Source: Candidatus Dadabacteria bacterium (GTDB lineage Bacteria; Desulfobacterota_D; UBA1144; Nemesobacterales; Nemesobacteraceae). From it: a stretch of 42,520 nucleotides of DNA. Made by a program: the position numbers and the translations under genes. Under the pieces are notes generated by a model. The model did no database searches, was not told the DNA's origin, and saw only the letters and a program-made list of their open reading frames with translations. This document shows positions 1-7,816 of this stretch, piece after piece (position 1 is the first letter of the stretch; every line of letters begins with the position of its first letter). The DNA is taken from NCBI GenBank assembly GCA_022819805.1, contig JAJEGO010000056.1:1-42520 (forward strand), read 5' to 3'.

Positions 1-1146
1 CGTTCGATAACCGAGGTCGAAAAAAAGGAATACGACTCCATCCAGCCAAATAATAACCCTTTTTTCGAGTTTGATTTTCTTTTCGCCCTTGAGAAATCCG
101 GATGCGTAGGTCCCGGCACCGGATGGGAGCCCCGCCATCTCCTGCTGCGCGAGGGGGAAGATCTCGTCGGGGCGGTCACCTTCTATCTGAAAACCGATTC
201 CTACGGCGAATACATATTCGACTGGGAGTGGGCCCGGGCTTACCAGGACGCGGGGCTTAACTACTACCCAAAGGCAGTCGTAGGCATACCGTTCACCCCG
301 GCAACCGGCCCGAGAATAGTCGTCCGCGCAGACTACGATTACAAAACGTGCGGGCGGGCACTTGCAGAGAAACTGGTTGAGATATGCTCCCTTAAGAGCC
401 TCTCTTCAGTACATTTTCTGTTCGTAACCGCCGAGGAGCAGGAGCTGCTTTCCGATTGTGGATTCCTCTCAAGGCTCACCCACCAGTACCACTGGCATAA
501 CTCGGGCTACCTCTGTTTTGACGACTTTCTCGGCGACCTGCGCTCGGGCAGGAGGAAACAGATAAAGAAGGAAAAACGCCGCCTCGGGGAACTGGGCGTA
601 GAGACAGAAGTCTTCGAGAGAGAACAGATACGTAGCGAGCACATCGACTCCATATGGGAATTCTATGTTGACACCAGCTCAAGAAAATGGGGAAGTGCCT
701 ACCTTAACAGGGAGTTTTTCGACCTGGTATTTGAGACGTACAGGGAGAAGACCGTTCTGGTGATCGCCCGTGCGGGCGGACGTCCTGTGGGCGGCACAAT
801 CAATTTCAGAAAAGGCGACAAGCTTTACGGAAGGTACTGGGGATGCAGCGTCGAGGTGCCGTATCTTCACTTTGAGTGCTGTTACTACAAGCCGATAGAG
901 TTTGCTATAGATAACGGAATAAACGTTTTCGAGGCAGGGGCGCAGGGGGAACACAAGTTCCTCCGCGGTTTTGAGGCGGTACCCGTTTACAGTTCCCACC
1001 TGTTTTTTAACCCCGGGGCGCAGAGGTCCATAGACAACTTCCTTCGGGGAGAAAGACCCTATATGCGCTCGCTTATCTCTGAGTACAACCGCCACTCCCC
1101 GCTTAAGCGGGCCCGCGGTGGCAAATCCCAACAAAAAATCGTATAA
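1..1146 (+). CDS. FemAB-like GNAT acyltransferase (peptidogalycan biosynthesis family), 5' partial
   Basis: Frame 1 is open from the first base to the TAA at 1144-1146, about 381 residues. The ORF track shows only the 3' third because the frame has no earlier ATG. The true start lies outside the window. The protein resembles the COG3146/FemAB_like family: an N-terminal FLFALE-SGC-GPGTGW block followed by a hydrophobic strand, a central basic segment (RSGRRKQIKKEKRR), and a C-terminal acetyltransferase-like half with GGTINFR and EAGAQGEHKFLRGF. The family is predicted to transfer acyl or aminoacyl groups, but its substrate is poorly known. It is co-directional with clpS, whose start follows within 11 bases. 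Family assignment is fairly secure; substrate unknown. Confidence 0.8.
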   Translation, partial: RSITEVEKKEYDSIQPNNNPFFEFDFLFALEKSGCVGPGTGWEPRHLLLREGEDLVGAVTFYLKTDSYGEYIFDWEWARAYQDAGLNYYPKAVVGIPFTPATGPRIVVRADYDYKTCGRALAEKLVEICSLKSLSSVHFLFVTAEEQELLSDCGFLSRLTHQYHWHNSGYLCFDDFLGDLRSGRRKQIKKEKRRLGELGVETEVFEREQIRSEHIDSIWEFYVDTSSRKWGSAYLNREFFDLVFETYREKTVLVIARAGGRPVGGTINFRKGDKLYGRYWGCSVEVPYLHFECCYYKPIEFAIDNGINVFEAGAQGEHKFLRGFEAVPVYSSHLFFNPGAQRSIDNFLRGERPYMRSLISEYNRHSPLKRARGGKSQQKIV

Positions 1147-1147
1147 T
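1119..1147 (+). promoter_or_regulatory. Possible sigma70-type promoter for clpS-clpA
   Basis: TGGCAA (weak -35), a 17-base spacer and a perfect TATAAT (-10) lie over the last codons of the preceding gene. The -10 ends only 9 bases before the clpS ATG, so any transcript would be nearly leaderless. No Shine-Dalgarno sequence is visible. The -10 is convincing; the -35 matches the consensus at only three of six bases. Confidence 0.45.
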
Positions 1148-1156
1148 ATATTCGCC

Positions 1157-1492
1157 ATGTCTGAGCACGAGAACCCGACCCATACACAGGATCCCAAGCA
1201 GGTCGTAAGGGAGGATATCCGCGTAAAAAGGCCGGATATGTATCTCATAGTCCTGCTAAATGATGACTACACTCCAAGGGATTTCGTAGTATGGGTTTTG
1301 ATGAAGGTGTTTTTCAAGAATGAGGGCGACAGCAGAAGAATAATGATCGAGGCTCACACCAAGGGAAAAAGCATTGTAGACTGCTATACCTACGATATAG
1401 CTACTACGAAGGTAAAACAGGTAAAAAACCTGGCGGAAAAATATGAACATCCGCTAAAATGCATACTTGAAGTTCAAAAGGCGGACAGTTGA
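1157..1492 (+). CDS. clpS: ATP-dependent Clp protease adaptor ClpS
   Basis: This 111-residue protein contains the ClpS core: LLNDDYTPRDFVVWVL, then RIMIEAHTKGKS, then a C-terminal EHPLKC-LE block. In this family the NDDYT region and following helix form the pocket for N-terminal degrons (N-end rule) and deliver substrates to ClpA. I chose the ATG at 1157 over the GTG at 1118 because the longer start adds a tail lying within the upstream gene and the family core begins well after 1157. The stop is one base before the clpA ATG, so the two are almost certainly co-translated. Confidence 0.93.
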   Translation: MSEHENPTHTQDPKQVVREDIRVKRPDMYLIVLLNDDYTPRDFVVWVLMKVFFKNEGDSRRIMIEAHTKGKSIVDCYTYDIATTKVKQVKNLAEKYEHPLKCILEVQKADS

Positions 1493-1493
1493 T

Positions 1494-3749
1494 ATGGTTG
1501 CATCTGAAGAACTCGAAAAAACACTTTACCGCGCTTACCAGCAGGCAAAGAACCGCAAGCACGAATTCATTACCCCGGAGCACATACTCCTTGAACTCAC
1601 AAGAGACAAGATCGCTGCCGAGGTGCTGATAGAGTGCGACGTCGACACCGAACTTCTCGCAAACGACATAGAGAAGCATCTCAGTAAAGACATATCCCCC
1701 ATCGATTCTCCCCACCTCCCGGAACCAACCTACTCCGAGGGAAGCAAGTACATCTTCAGGGTAGCATCCATGCACGCCGAAAGCGCGGAGAGAAAAGAAA
1801 TAACCGGGGCCAACATACTGGTCGCCATGTTCAGGGTTCCCGAATCGCACGCTGTGTATTTCCTTAACCGCCATGGACTCACTCGTTTCGCCGTTATAAA
1901 GCAGATATCCCACGGAAAAAGCGAGGGGCCCGATGAACAGCAGGAGAAAGCCCCGAACGGCAAGGAGCAGCCAAAGGAAACGAAAAAGGCCGAGAGCAAG
2001 AACCCCCTTGAGCTTTACTGCACCGACCTGATCGAAAAAGCCCGCAACGGGAGCATCGACCCGCTGATAGGAAGAGAAAAAGAGGTCCAGAGGATAGTTC
2101 ATATCCTCGGCAAGAGAAAGAAGAACAACCCCGTGCTCGTCGGAGACGCAGGAGTGGGAAAAACGGCGATCGTGGAGGGAGTTGCTCACAGGATCGTCTC
2201 GGGAGAAGTTCCCGAAGTGATGAAAAACCTCAAGATACATCTCCTGAACATAGGAACCCTAACGGCCGGAACCAAATACAGGGGGGACTTCGAGGAGAGG
2301 CTCAACGCCGTAATAGACGAAACCAAGAAGGACCCGGACAACGTGCTTTTCATAGACGAGATCCACACGGTCATAGGCGCCGGAGCGGTTTCCGGAGGAA
2401 GCCTTGACGCGTCTAACATGCTGAAGCCCGCCCTTGCCGGGGGAGACATAAAATGCATAGGAACCACGACGCTTAAGGAGTACAGGATCATCTTCGAGAA
2501 AGACCACGCGCTTTCCCGAAGGTTTCAGAGAATAAGCGTGGATGAGCCGTCGGTTGAGGACTGCGGAAAAATCCTGTTCGGACTGAAGCGCCACTACGAG
2601 AACTACCACAACGTTAAATACTCCCGGGGAGCGATAAAAGCGTGCATAGAACTCTCCGACAGGCACATAACGGACAGAAAGCTCCCGGACAAGGCGATTG
2701 ACATCATGGATGAGGCAGGGGCCTCGGTGAAACTTCGCAATCCCGACCCCGAGGTAACGAGACAGGTAAAAGTGTCCGACATGGAAAAGCTTGTTGCTAG
2801 GATCGCGAAAATACCCACCAAGTCGGTAAAAGTCGAAGACCGCAACCTGCTTCACGATCTCGCGGACAATCTTAAGAAATTCATCTACGCCCAGGACGAG
2901 GCCGTAGACAAGCTCGTAAACGCCATACAGATGTCGCGCGCCGGCATAAGCGAGCCTGAAAAACCAGTGGGTTCGTTCATGTTCTCGGGACCGACGGGGG
3001 TAGGAAAGACCGAGCTTGCGAAAAAACTCGCCGAGCTTATGGGAGTTGAGTTTGTACGTTTCGATATGAGCGAATACATGGAAAAACACACTGTCTCCCG
3101 TCTCATAGGCTCGCCGCCGGGATACGTCGGCTACGACCAGGGGGGACAGCTTACCGAAGCCATATACAAATCTCCCCACTGCGTCCTTCTGCTCGATGAA
3201 ATCGAGAAGGCGCACGAAGACATATACAACATCCTGCTCCAGGTAATGGATCACGCGACGCTCACGGATTCAAACGGAAGGAAGGTGGATTTTCGCCAGG
3301 TAGTCCTGATTCTGACGACGAACACCGGTTCGAGGGAAAGCATGAACAGAAATGTCGGGTTCGCGAAAAAAGAGTTCGAGGACAGGAGTCCGGAAGCCAT
3401 AGACAGGTATTTCTCCCCTGAATTCCGAAACAGGCTGAATGAAATCATCAGGTTTAACCCTCTTGATATAGAGGTAGTAGAGAGAATAGTGGACAAACTG
3501 ATCGGAGAGCTTCAGCAGAGGCTCGTCCCGAAAAAAGTAACGATCAGTCTTACGCCCAAGGCGAGACTTTTTCTCGCCCGCAAAGGCTACGATCCCCAGC
3601 TGGGCGCAAGACCCGTGCAAAGAGTAATAAACTCCGAGATAGCGGAGAGGCTTTCAAAGGAAATTCTCTTCGGAGAACTCTCAGGCGGCGGCAAGGCGAC
3701 TTTCTCCGTTAAAGGGGAAGAGATAGTTCTTCGCGCCCAGTCGGACTGA
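1494..3749 (+). CDS. clpA: ATP-dependent Clp protease ATP-binding subunit ClpA
   Basis: This is a 751-residue Hsp100 unfoldase that feeds substrates to ClpP. It has an N-terminal double Clp-N repeat, which docks ClpS, then a charged linker (about residues 145-175). AAA domain 1 follows with Walker A GDAGVGKT and Walker B VLFIDEIH, then AAA domain 2 with GPTGVGKT and VLLLDEIEKAH and a C-terminal D2-small domain. The NVGF in the loop before FSPEFRNRL occupies the place of the ClpP-docking IGL/IGF tripeptide. The ATG at 1494 is preferred to the upstream TTG at 1467, which would overlap clpS. clpP is not in the window. Confidence 0.95.
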   Translation: MVASEELEKTLYRAYQQAKNRKHEFITPEHILLELTRDKIAAEVLIECDVDTELLANDIEKHLSKDISPIDSPHLPEPTYSEGSKYIFRVASMHAESAERKEITGANILVAMFRVPESHAVYFLNRHGLTRFAVIKQISHGKSEGPDEQQEKAPNGKEQPKETKKAESKNPLELYCTDLIEKARNGSIDPLIGREKEVQRIVHILGKRKKNNPVLVGDAGVGKTAIVEGVAHRIVSGEVPEVMKNLKIHLLNIGTLTAGTKYRGDFEERLNAVIDETKKDPDNVLFIDEIHTVIGAGAVSGGSLDASNMLKPALAGGDIKCIGTTTLKEYRIIFEKDHALSRRFQRISVDEPSVEDCGKILFGLKRHYENYHNVKYSRGAIKACIELSDRHITDRKLPDKAIDIMDEAGASVKLRNPDPEVTRQVKVSDMEKLVARIAKIPTKSVKVEDRNLLHDLADNLKKFIYAQDEAVDKLVNAIQMSRAGISEPEKPVGSFMFSGPTGVGKTELAKKLAELMGVEFVRFDMSEYMEKHTVSRLIGSPPGYVGYDQGGQLTEAIYKSPHCVLLLDEIEKAHEDIYNILLQVMDHATLTDSNGRKVDFRQVVLILTTNTGSRESMNRNVGFAKKEFEDRSPEAIDRYFSPEFRNRLNEIIRFNPLDIEVVERIVDKLIGELQQRLVPKKVTISLTPKARLFLARKGYDPQLGARPVQRVINSEIAERLSKEILFGELSGGGKATFSVKGEEIVLRAQSD

Positions 3750-3795
3750 GTTTCTCCCGGGGCGCACGCCGCGGCGACGCGCGGCTAAGAAACCC

Positions 3796-4818
3796 ATGAT
3801 CTCAATACGCGAAAGCGCAAACAAGATGGTTCAGTACGTTCTTCCCGAACACTCGAACAACCATGGCACCCTGCACGGCGGAATACTCATGGACTGGATC
3901 ATGCTCACGGGCAGCATAACGTCCTTTAAGTTCGCAAACGGGCCCGCGGCCCTAGGAGCAGCGGACAGCATAGATTTCCTCAACCCCGTAAAGATCGGGG
4001 AAATAGTGGTCCTTGAAAGCTGGGTTGAGCATGTTGGAAACTCGTCCATTGAAATCGCGGTGCGGGTACATTCAGAGGACGGCGAAACCGAAAAGAAGGA
4101 GCTTATAACACTCTCCTACATGTCCTTTATCGCCGTAGGCGAAGATGTAAGACCGAGAAAGATAGAAACGAAGCTCAGCGCGTCCAGCACGGTCGAACGG
4201 GAGCTCATAGCCCGGGCGAAAGAAAGAAAAGTCCGGAGGCTTCCCGAGATAAAGAAAAGGAAAAGCAACGTTTCCAATATAGCGGATGAGACGGAGAACA
4301 CGAGGCTTATTTTCAACACCACCAAGATGGTGCTCCCGGAAGACGCCTTTTACGGAAAATTCATGTCCGTCGGAAAACTCATGAAGTACATTGACGAAAG
4401 CGCCGCCATACTGGCGAAGAGGTTCACCAAGGGAGTTCTCGTTACCGGGTCTCTTGACGATCTTTTCTTCTACTCCCCCCTTAACGTCGGAAGCCTGATT
4501 GAATTCAAGGCCGGCATCACCTACGTGGGAAGCAAGTCCCTTGAACTCGCGATCAAGGTCGATTCGTATGATACCGAAACCGGAGAATCATCCCACGCGT
4601 GCACGGCGTTTCTCACATACGTAAAAATCGACGAAAGCGGAACCCCCGTTTCAGTGCCGGAATTCACCCCCGAAACTCCCTACGAAATCCGTCTCTGGAA
4701 AGAAGCGGAGAAAAGAAAGGAAAGAAGGAAAGAGAGGGTGGAGAGAACCAGGCGCTTCGCCGATGATTACCTCAACGAATACAAAAAAGTAAGCTCAAAT
4801 TCAAAGAAAAAGGGTTGA
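3796..4818 (+). CDS. Double-hotdog acyl-CoA thioesterase
   Basis: The 340-residue protein carries two hotdog domains. The first (about 1-125) has the thioesterase signature HSNNHGTLHGGILMDWI and a core ending in LSYMSFIAV. The second (about 175-290) has KFMSVGKLMKYIDESAAI and TAFLTYVKI. Acyl-CoA hydrolases of the BFIT/ACOT type hydrolyse fatty acyl-CoA to free acid and CoA, with Asn/Asp near the HGG motif as likely catalytic residues. The second domain lacks the HGG motif and may be structural or carry the complementary Asp. The last 35 residues are strongly basic and probably helical. Acyl-chain specificity cannot be read from the sequence. Confidence 0.82.
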   Translation: MISIRESANKMVQYVLPEHSNNHGTLHGGILMDWIMLTGSITSFKFANGPAALGAADSIDFLNPVKIGEIVVLESWVEHVGNSSIEIAVRVHSEDGETEKKELITLSYMSFIAVGEDVRPRKIETKLSASSTVERELIARAKERKVRRLPEIKKRKSNVSNIADETENTRLIFNTTKMVLPEDAFYGKFMSVGKLMKYIDESAAILAKRFTKGVLVTGSLDDLFFYSPLNVGSLIEFKAGITYVGSKSLELAIKVDSYDTETGESSHACTAFLTYVKIDESGTPVSVPEFTPETPYEIRLWKEAEKRKERRKERVERTRRFADDYLNEYKKVSSNSKKKG

Positions 4819-4887
4819 TTGTCTTTCCCGGAGGATTCAGGATCTCTTTTCTGGTCCTCGAAGCAAGTACGCGGACACCGCAGCAGG

Positions 4888-5703
4888 ATGATGGAAGAAA
4901 GAAAAGATCAGGCTATAGGCATTTTTGATTCCGGGATAGGAGGACTTACGGTCTCAAAGGAGATAATGAATCTCCTCTGCGAAGAGAACATCGTGTATCT
5001 CGGCGACACCGCCAGGGTTCCCTATGGAACAAAATCCCAGAGAACCGTCAGAAAATACGTTGAAAGCACCACGAATTTCCTCCTTTCAAAAAACATAAAG
5101 CTTCTGGTCGTGGCGTGCAACACGGCATCCGCATACGCAATAGAGATGCTTAAAGAGAATCTTGAGATTCCAGTGGTCGGAGTCGTTGAACCCGGGGCAA
5201 AAAGAGCCTCGGAACTCACCACAAACGGGAAAATAGGGGTGATAGGAACCCAGGCGACAATAAAAAGCGGCTCCTATGAGAAAAAACTGAGGGAGATCTG
5301 CTCCTCTCCGGTCGAGATATACTCAAAACCCTGCCCGCTTTTCGTTCCGCTTGCCGAGGAAGGGTGGGAAAATGACGAGACCGCCGCTTTAATAGCTGAG
5401 AAATACCTGGGAGATCTTAGGGAATCAGAAATAGATGTGCTGATACTCGGCTGTACCCACTACCCTCTTCTTAAAAACACTATTGCCGGGGTCATGGGCG
5501 ATGGGATAAGGCTTGTTGACTCGGCTGAAGAAACCGCAAAGCAGACTGAGAACATACTCAGGGCCCAGGGGCTTCTCAGAGAAAACGAAAAAGCGCGGGA
5601 GATGTCGTTTTACCTTACCGATGATTCGGAAGCCTTTACCTCAATCGCGTCAAGGTTCCTCGGCAGGCCGATGGAAAAAGCCGAAGTCGTCGATATAGTG
5701 TGA
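4888..5703 (+). CDS. murI: Glutamate racemase MurI
   Basis: It interconverts L- and D-glutamate, supplying D-Glu for peptidoglycan. The motifs are IGIFDSGIGGLTV near the N-terminus, GDTARVPYGTKS, the first catalytic Cys in VVACNTASA and the second in ILGCTHYPLL. The frame is open from a TTG at 4819, but the family starts just before the FDSGIGG strand. The tandem ATGs at 4888/4891 therefore give a normal length of about 271 residues. The gene follows the thioesterase on the same strand and converges on etfA, with only 7 bases between the stops. Confidence 0.93.
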   Translation: MMEERKDQAIGIFDSGIGGLTVSKEIMNLLCEENIVYLGDTARVPYGTKSQRTVRKYVESTTNFLLSKNIKLLVVACNTASAYAIEMLKENLEIPVVGVVEPGAKRASELTTNGKIGVIGTQATIKSGSYEKKLREICSSPVEIYSKPCPLFVPLAEEGWENDETAALIAEKYLGDLRESEIDVLILGCTHYPLLKNTIAGVMGDGIRLVDSAEETAKQTENILRAQGLLRENEKAREMSFYLTDDSEAFTSIASRFLGRPMEKAEVVDIV

Positions 5704-5710
5704 CGGTCCC

Positions 5711-6694
5711 TTACTCGGACAGGGCTTTTTTGAGTTCCTCTGTAAGCGGAGGAAGAACCTGGAAAAGATCTCCGCAGATTCCATAATCAGACTTCGCGAA
5801 AATCGGAGCTTCGGGATCCTTGTTTATGGAAACTATTACTTTTGACGAGCCCATGCCGGAGAAATGCTGTACCGACCCGGATATGGCGACCGCTACGTAT
5901 AGAATGGGAGAAACCGCTTTTCCGGTCTGACCCACCTGCATGTCGTAAGGACAGTACCCAGCGTCGACCGCAGCTCTCGTCGCTCCCGCGGCAGCGCCCA
6001 GCAGATCCGCGAGATCGTATATGTGATTGAAATTCTCCTCGCTCCCAAGACCCCTGCCGCCGGAAACCACCCTCTCGGCCTCGGTAAGCTCGGGCCGGTC
6101 AGACTCCTTGGTTTTCATCTCAAGCACTTTGATCTTTATGTCAGCGTCCGTAACCCCGACATCCTCGTTCACGACCTGCCCGGCGCCCGCAGCCTCTTCC
6201 TCCTTGAAGGAATTGGGCCTTACGGTGGCTATCATCGCGCTTCCGTCACCGCTGAACTCCTGGGTGGATATGGCCCTGCTTGAGTGGGAGTATCTTTTTA
6301 TCTTAAGCCTTCCGTCGTCGGTCATTCCTATATCAACGCAGTCCATGGCAAGCCCGGAGCCAACGCCCGAAGCAACCCTGGGCATGTAATCCTCCGCAAA
6401 AGCCGTGTTGCCTGAGAGAACAACCGCGGGAGAGTGTTTCTTTATAAGTTCGCAAAGGGACTTCACGTAACCGTCGGGATTAAAATCCTTGAGGTTGGGA
6501 TTGTCGACCACGTAGACTTTCTCCGCTCCGTAGCCTGCAAGCTCAGAAGCCTTGTCCGAAACGCCGCTTCCTAGCAGCACGGCGCAGACCGAACCTCCAA
6601 GTTTTCTTCTGGCCTCGGAAAGGACCTCAAACGTCACTTTTCTTACCTGTCCGTCAGCCTTGATATCAGCAACAACCCAGATTTCACTACTCAT
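5711..6694 (-). CDS. etfA: Electron transfer flavoprotein alpha subunit
   Basis: The 327-residue FAD-binding subunit of ETF moves electrons from acyl-CoA and other dehydrogenases to the quinone pool. The N-terminal half is the ETF nucleotide-binding-like fold. The C-terminal half has the ETF-alpha FAD signature: VVSGGRGLGSEENF, VDAGYCPYDMQVGQTGK, AISGSVQHFSGM and INKDPEAPIFAKSDYGI. It lies 56 bases downstream of etfB with its own GGAGG ribosome site. ETF:quinone oxidoreductase is not in the window. Confidence 0.95.
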   Translation of the reverse strand: MSSEIWVVADIKADGQVRKVTFEVLSEARRKLGGSVCAVLLGSGVSDKASELAGYGAEKVYVVDNPNLKDFNPDGYVKSLCELIKKHSPAVVLSGNTAFAEDYMPRVASGVGSGLAMDCVDIGMTDDGRLKIKRYSHSSRAISTQEFSGDGSAMIATVRPNSFKEEEAAGAGQVVNEDVGVTDADIKIKVLEMKTKESDRPELTEAERVVSGGRGLGSEENFNHIYDLADLLGAAAGATRAAVDAGYCPYDMQVGQTGKAVSPILYVAVAISGSVQHFSGMGSSKVIVSINKDPEAPIFAKSDYGICGDLFQVLPPLTEELKKALSE

Positions 6695-6750
6695 TGTAAT
6701 TAAAGCCTCCTAGCGATACTTTCTGATAAAGCGATCCCAATTATCCCGGA

Positions 6751-7593
6751 TCATATGACTTTCGCGTCATCCCTTAAAAGCTTAACAAGCTCTTTTGCGG
6801 ACTCGGCAATCTCGTCTCCCTTGACCGTGGTCTCATCGCTTCCCTTTATGATTCTCAGTTTTCTCTCCACCTCGGGAACCTCAAGACTTACAGTTTTTAT
6901 CTTCGCCCCTGATTTGCCCACGGCATCCCTGCCAATACCAAGAGAACCGAAATCCACATCATCAAGCGAAACTACCTTCATAGGTTTTCTCTTCGCTTTC
7001 ATTATATTGGGAACGGACGCGTAGCGGGGCTCGTTCATAGCGTCGGGACAGGTAATAAGGGCAGGAAGGGAAACCTCGACGGAAACGCTTCCGCCGTCGA
7101 TCTCTTTCTGGCAGACCAGCTTTTTTTCGTCCGGCTTTACGTCGATCACCTTGCTTACAAGCGCAAGGTGCGCAATTCCAAGTTCCTCGGCTATCTGTAT
7201 GCCGACCTGTACGGATTCTTCGTCAATAATCTTCATTCCCGTGAAAATCAGGTCCACCCCTTCAATCTTCCCAAGTTCCGACGCGATAAGCTTCGAGAGG
7301 ACAAGGGAATCCACGGTCTCCCCGAGAGCTTCATCCGAAATATGCACCGCAGAATCGGCACCCATTGCAAGTCCCTGAAGCAACGCCTGTGAAGCGCGTT
7401 GCGGACCCGCAGTAATGAGAATAACTTCGCCCCCGTATGCTTCCTTGGTCTTTATGGCCTCCTCGACGGCGAACTCATCGTAGGGATTCATGATCCACTT
7501 CATGCCTTCTGTGTCTATGGAATCGCCCGAGGAACCGACTTTTATCCTTGCTTCGGTGTCCTGCGTCTGTGTTATAAAAACCACTATCTTCAC
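6751..7593 (-). CDS. etfB: Electron transfer flavoprotein beta subunit
   Basis: The 280-residue partner of EtfA has the N-terminal signature MKIVVFITQTQDTEA and the conserved MNPYDEFAVEEAI block. The recognition-loop region follows (VSLPALITC), then the MKAKRKP motif near residue 200. The start is a GTG preceded at 8 bases by GGAGGT, which fixes it. It is the first gene of an etfBA operon; a strong promoter and an inverted repeat lie in the 223 bases upstream. Confidence 0.95.
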   Translation of the reverse strand: MKIVVFITQTQDTEARIKVGSSGDSIDTEGMKWIMNPYDEFAVEEAIKTKEAYGGEVILITAGPQRASQALLQGLAMGADSAVHISDEALGETVDSLVLSKLIASELGKIEGVDLIFTGMKIIDEESVQVGIQIAEELGIAHLALVSKVIDVKPDEKKLVCQKEIDGGSVSVEVSLPALITCPDAMNEPRYASVPNIMKAKRKPMKVVSLDDVDFGSLGIGRDAVGKSGAKIKTVSLEVPEVERKLRIIKGSDETTVKGDEIAESAKELVKLLRDDAKVI

Positions 7594-7637
7594 CTGATAC
7601 TACCTCCATGCTGGACTGATTTAATAGAGATGAAAAC

Positions 7638-7672
7638 CTAAGGAAAAAGCAGCGGAAAAGCTGACTCCTTAG
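7638..7672. repeat. Inverted repeat in the etfBA leader
   Basis: CTAAGGA and TCCTTAG form perfect 7-base arms around a 21-base loop that itself contains short AGC/GCT complementarity. It begins just downstream of the transcription start predicted from the adjacent promoter, so the RNA would carry this stem-loop near its 5' end. It could be an operator or an RNA-stabilising hairpin. Confidence 0.5.
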
Positions 7673-7683
7673 CTAGGCGTATG

Positions 7684-7711
7684 ATTATAAATACTAGGGA
7701 ATTGCTGTCAA
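7684..7711 (-). promoter_or_regulatory. Near-consensus sigma70 promoter for etfBA
   Basis: Read on the minus strand: TTGACA, a 16-base spacer, then TATAAT. Both hexamers match the consensus exactly. The predicted start is near 7677, giving a leader of about 84 bases to the etfB GTG. Confidence 0.75.
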
Positions 7712-7816
7712 GAACAGAAAACCCTCTTGTAGATAGTCATCTCTCGGAGAAAAACCGGATTTCATTCACACTGCAGGTGCCCGGAATCATTGTTGCCCCA
7801 AGGCCCAGGATCCCCG

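Noticed and set aside
2259-3254. 331-residue minus-strand ORF inside clpA
   Set aside because: Shadow of clpA; no domain and no ribosome site.
5704-5730. Terminator-like CCCT...AGGG followed by TTTTTT after murI
   Set aside because: Only four base pairs and inside the etfA 3' coding sequence.
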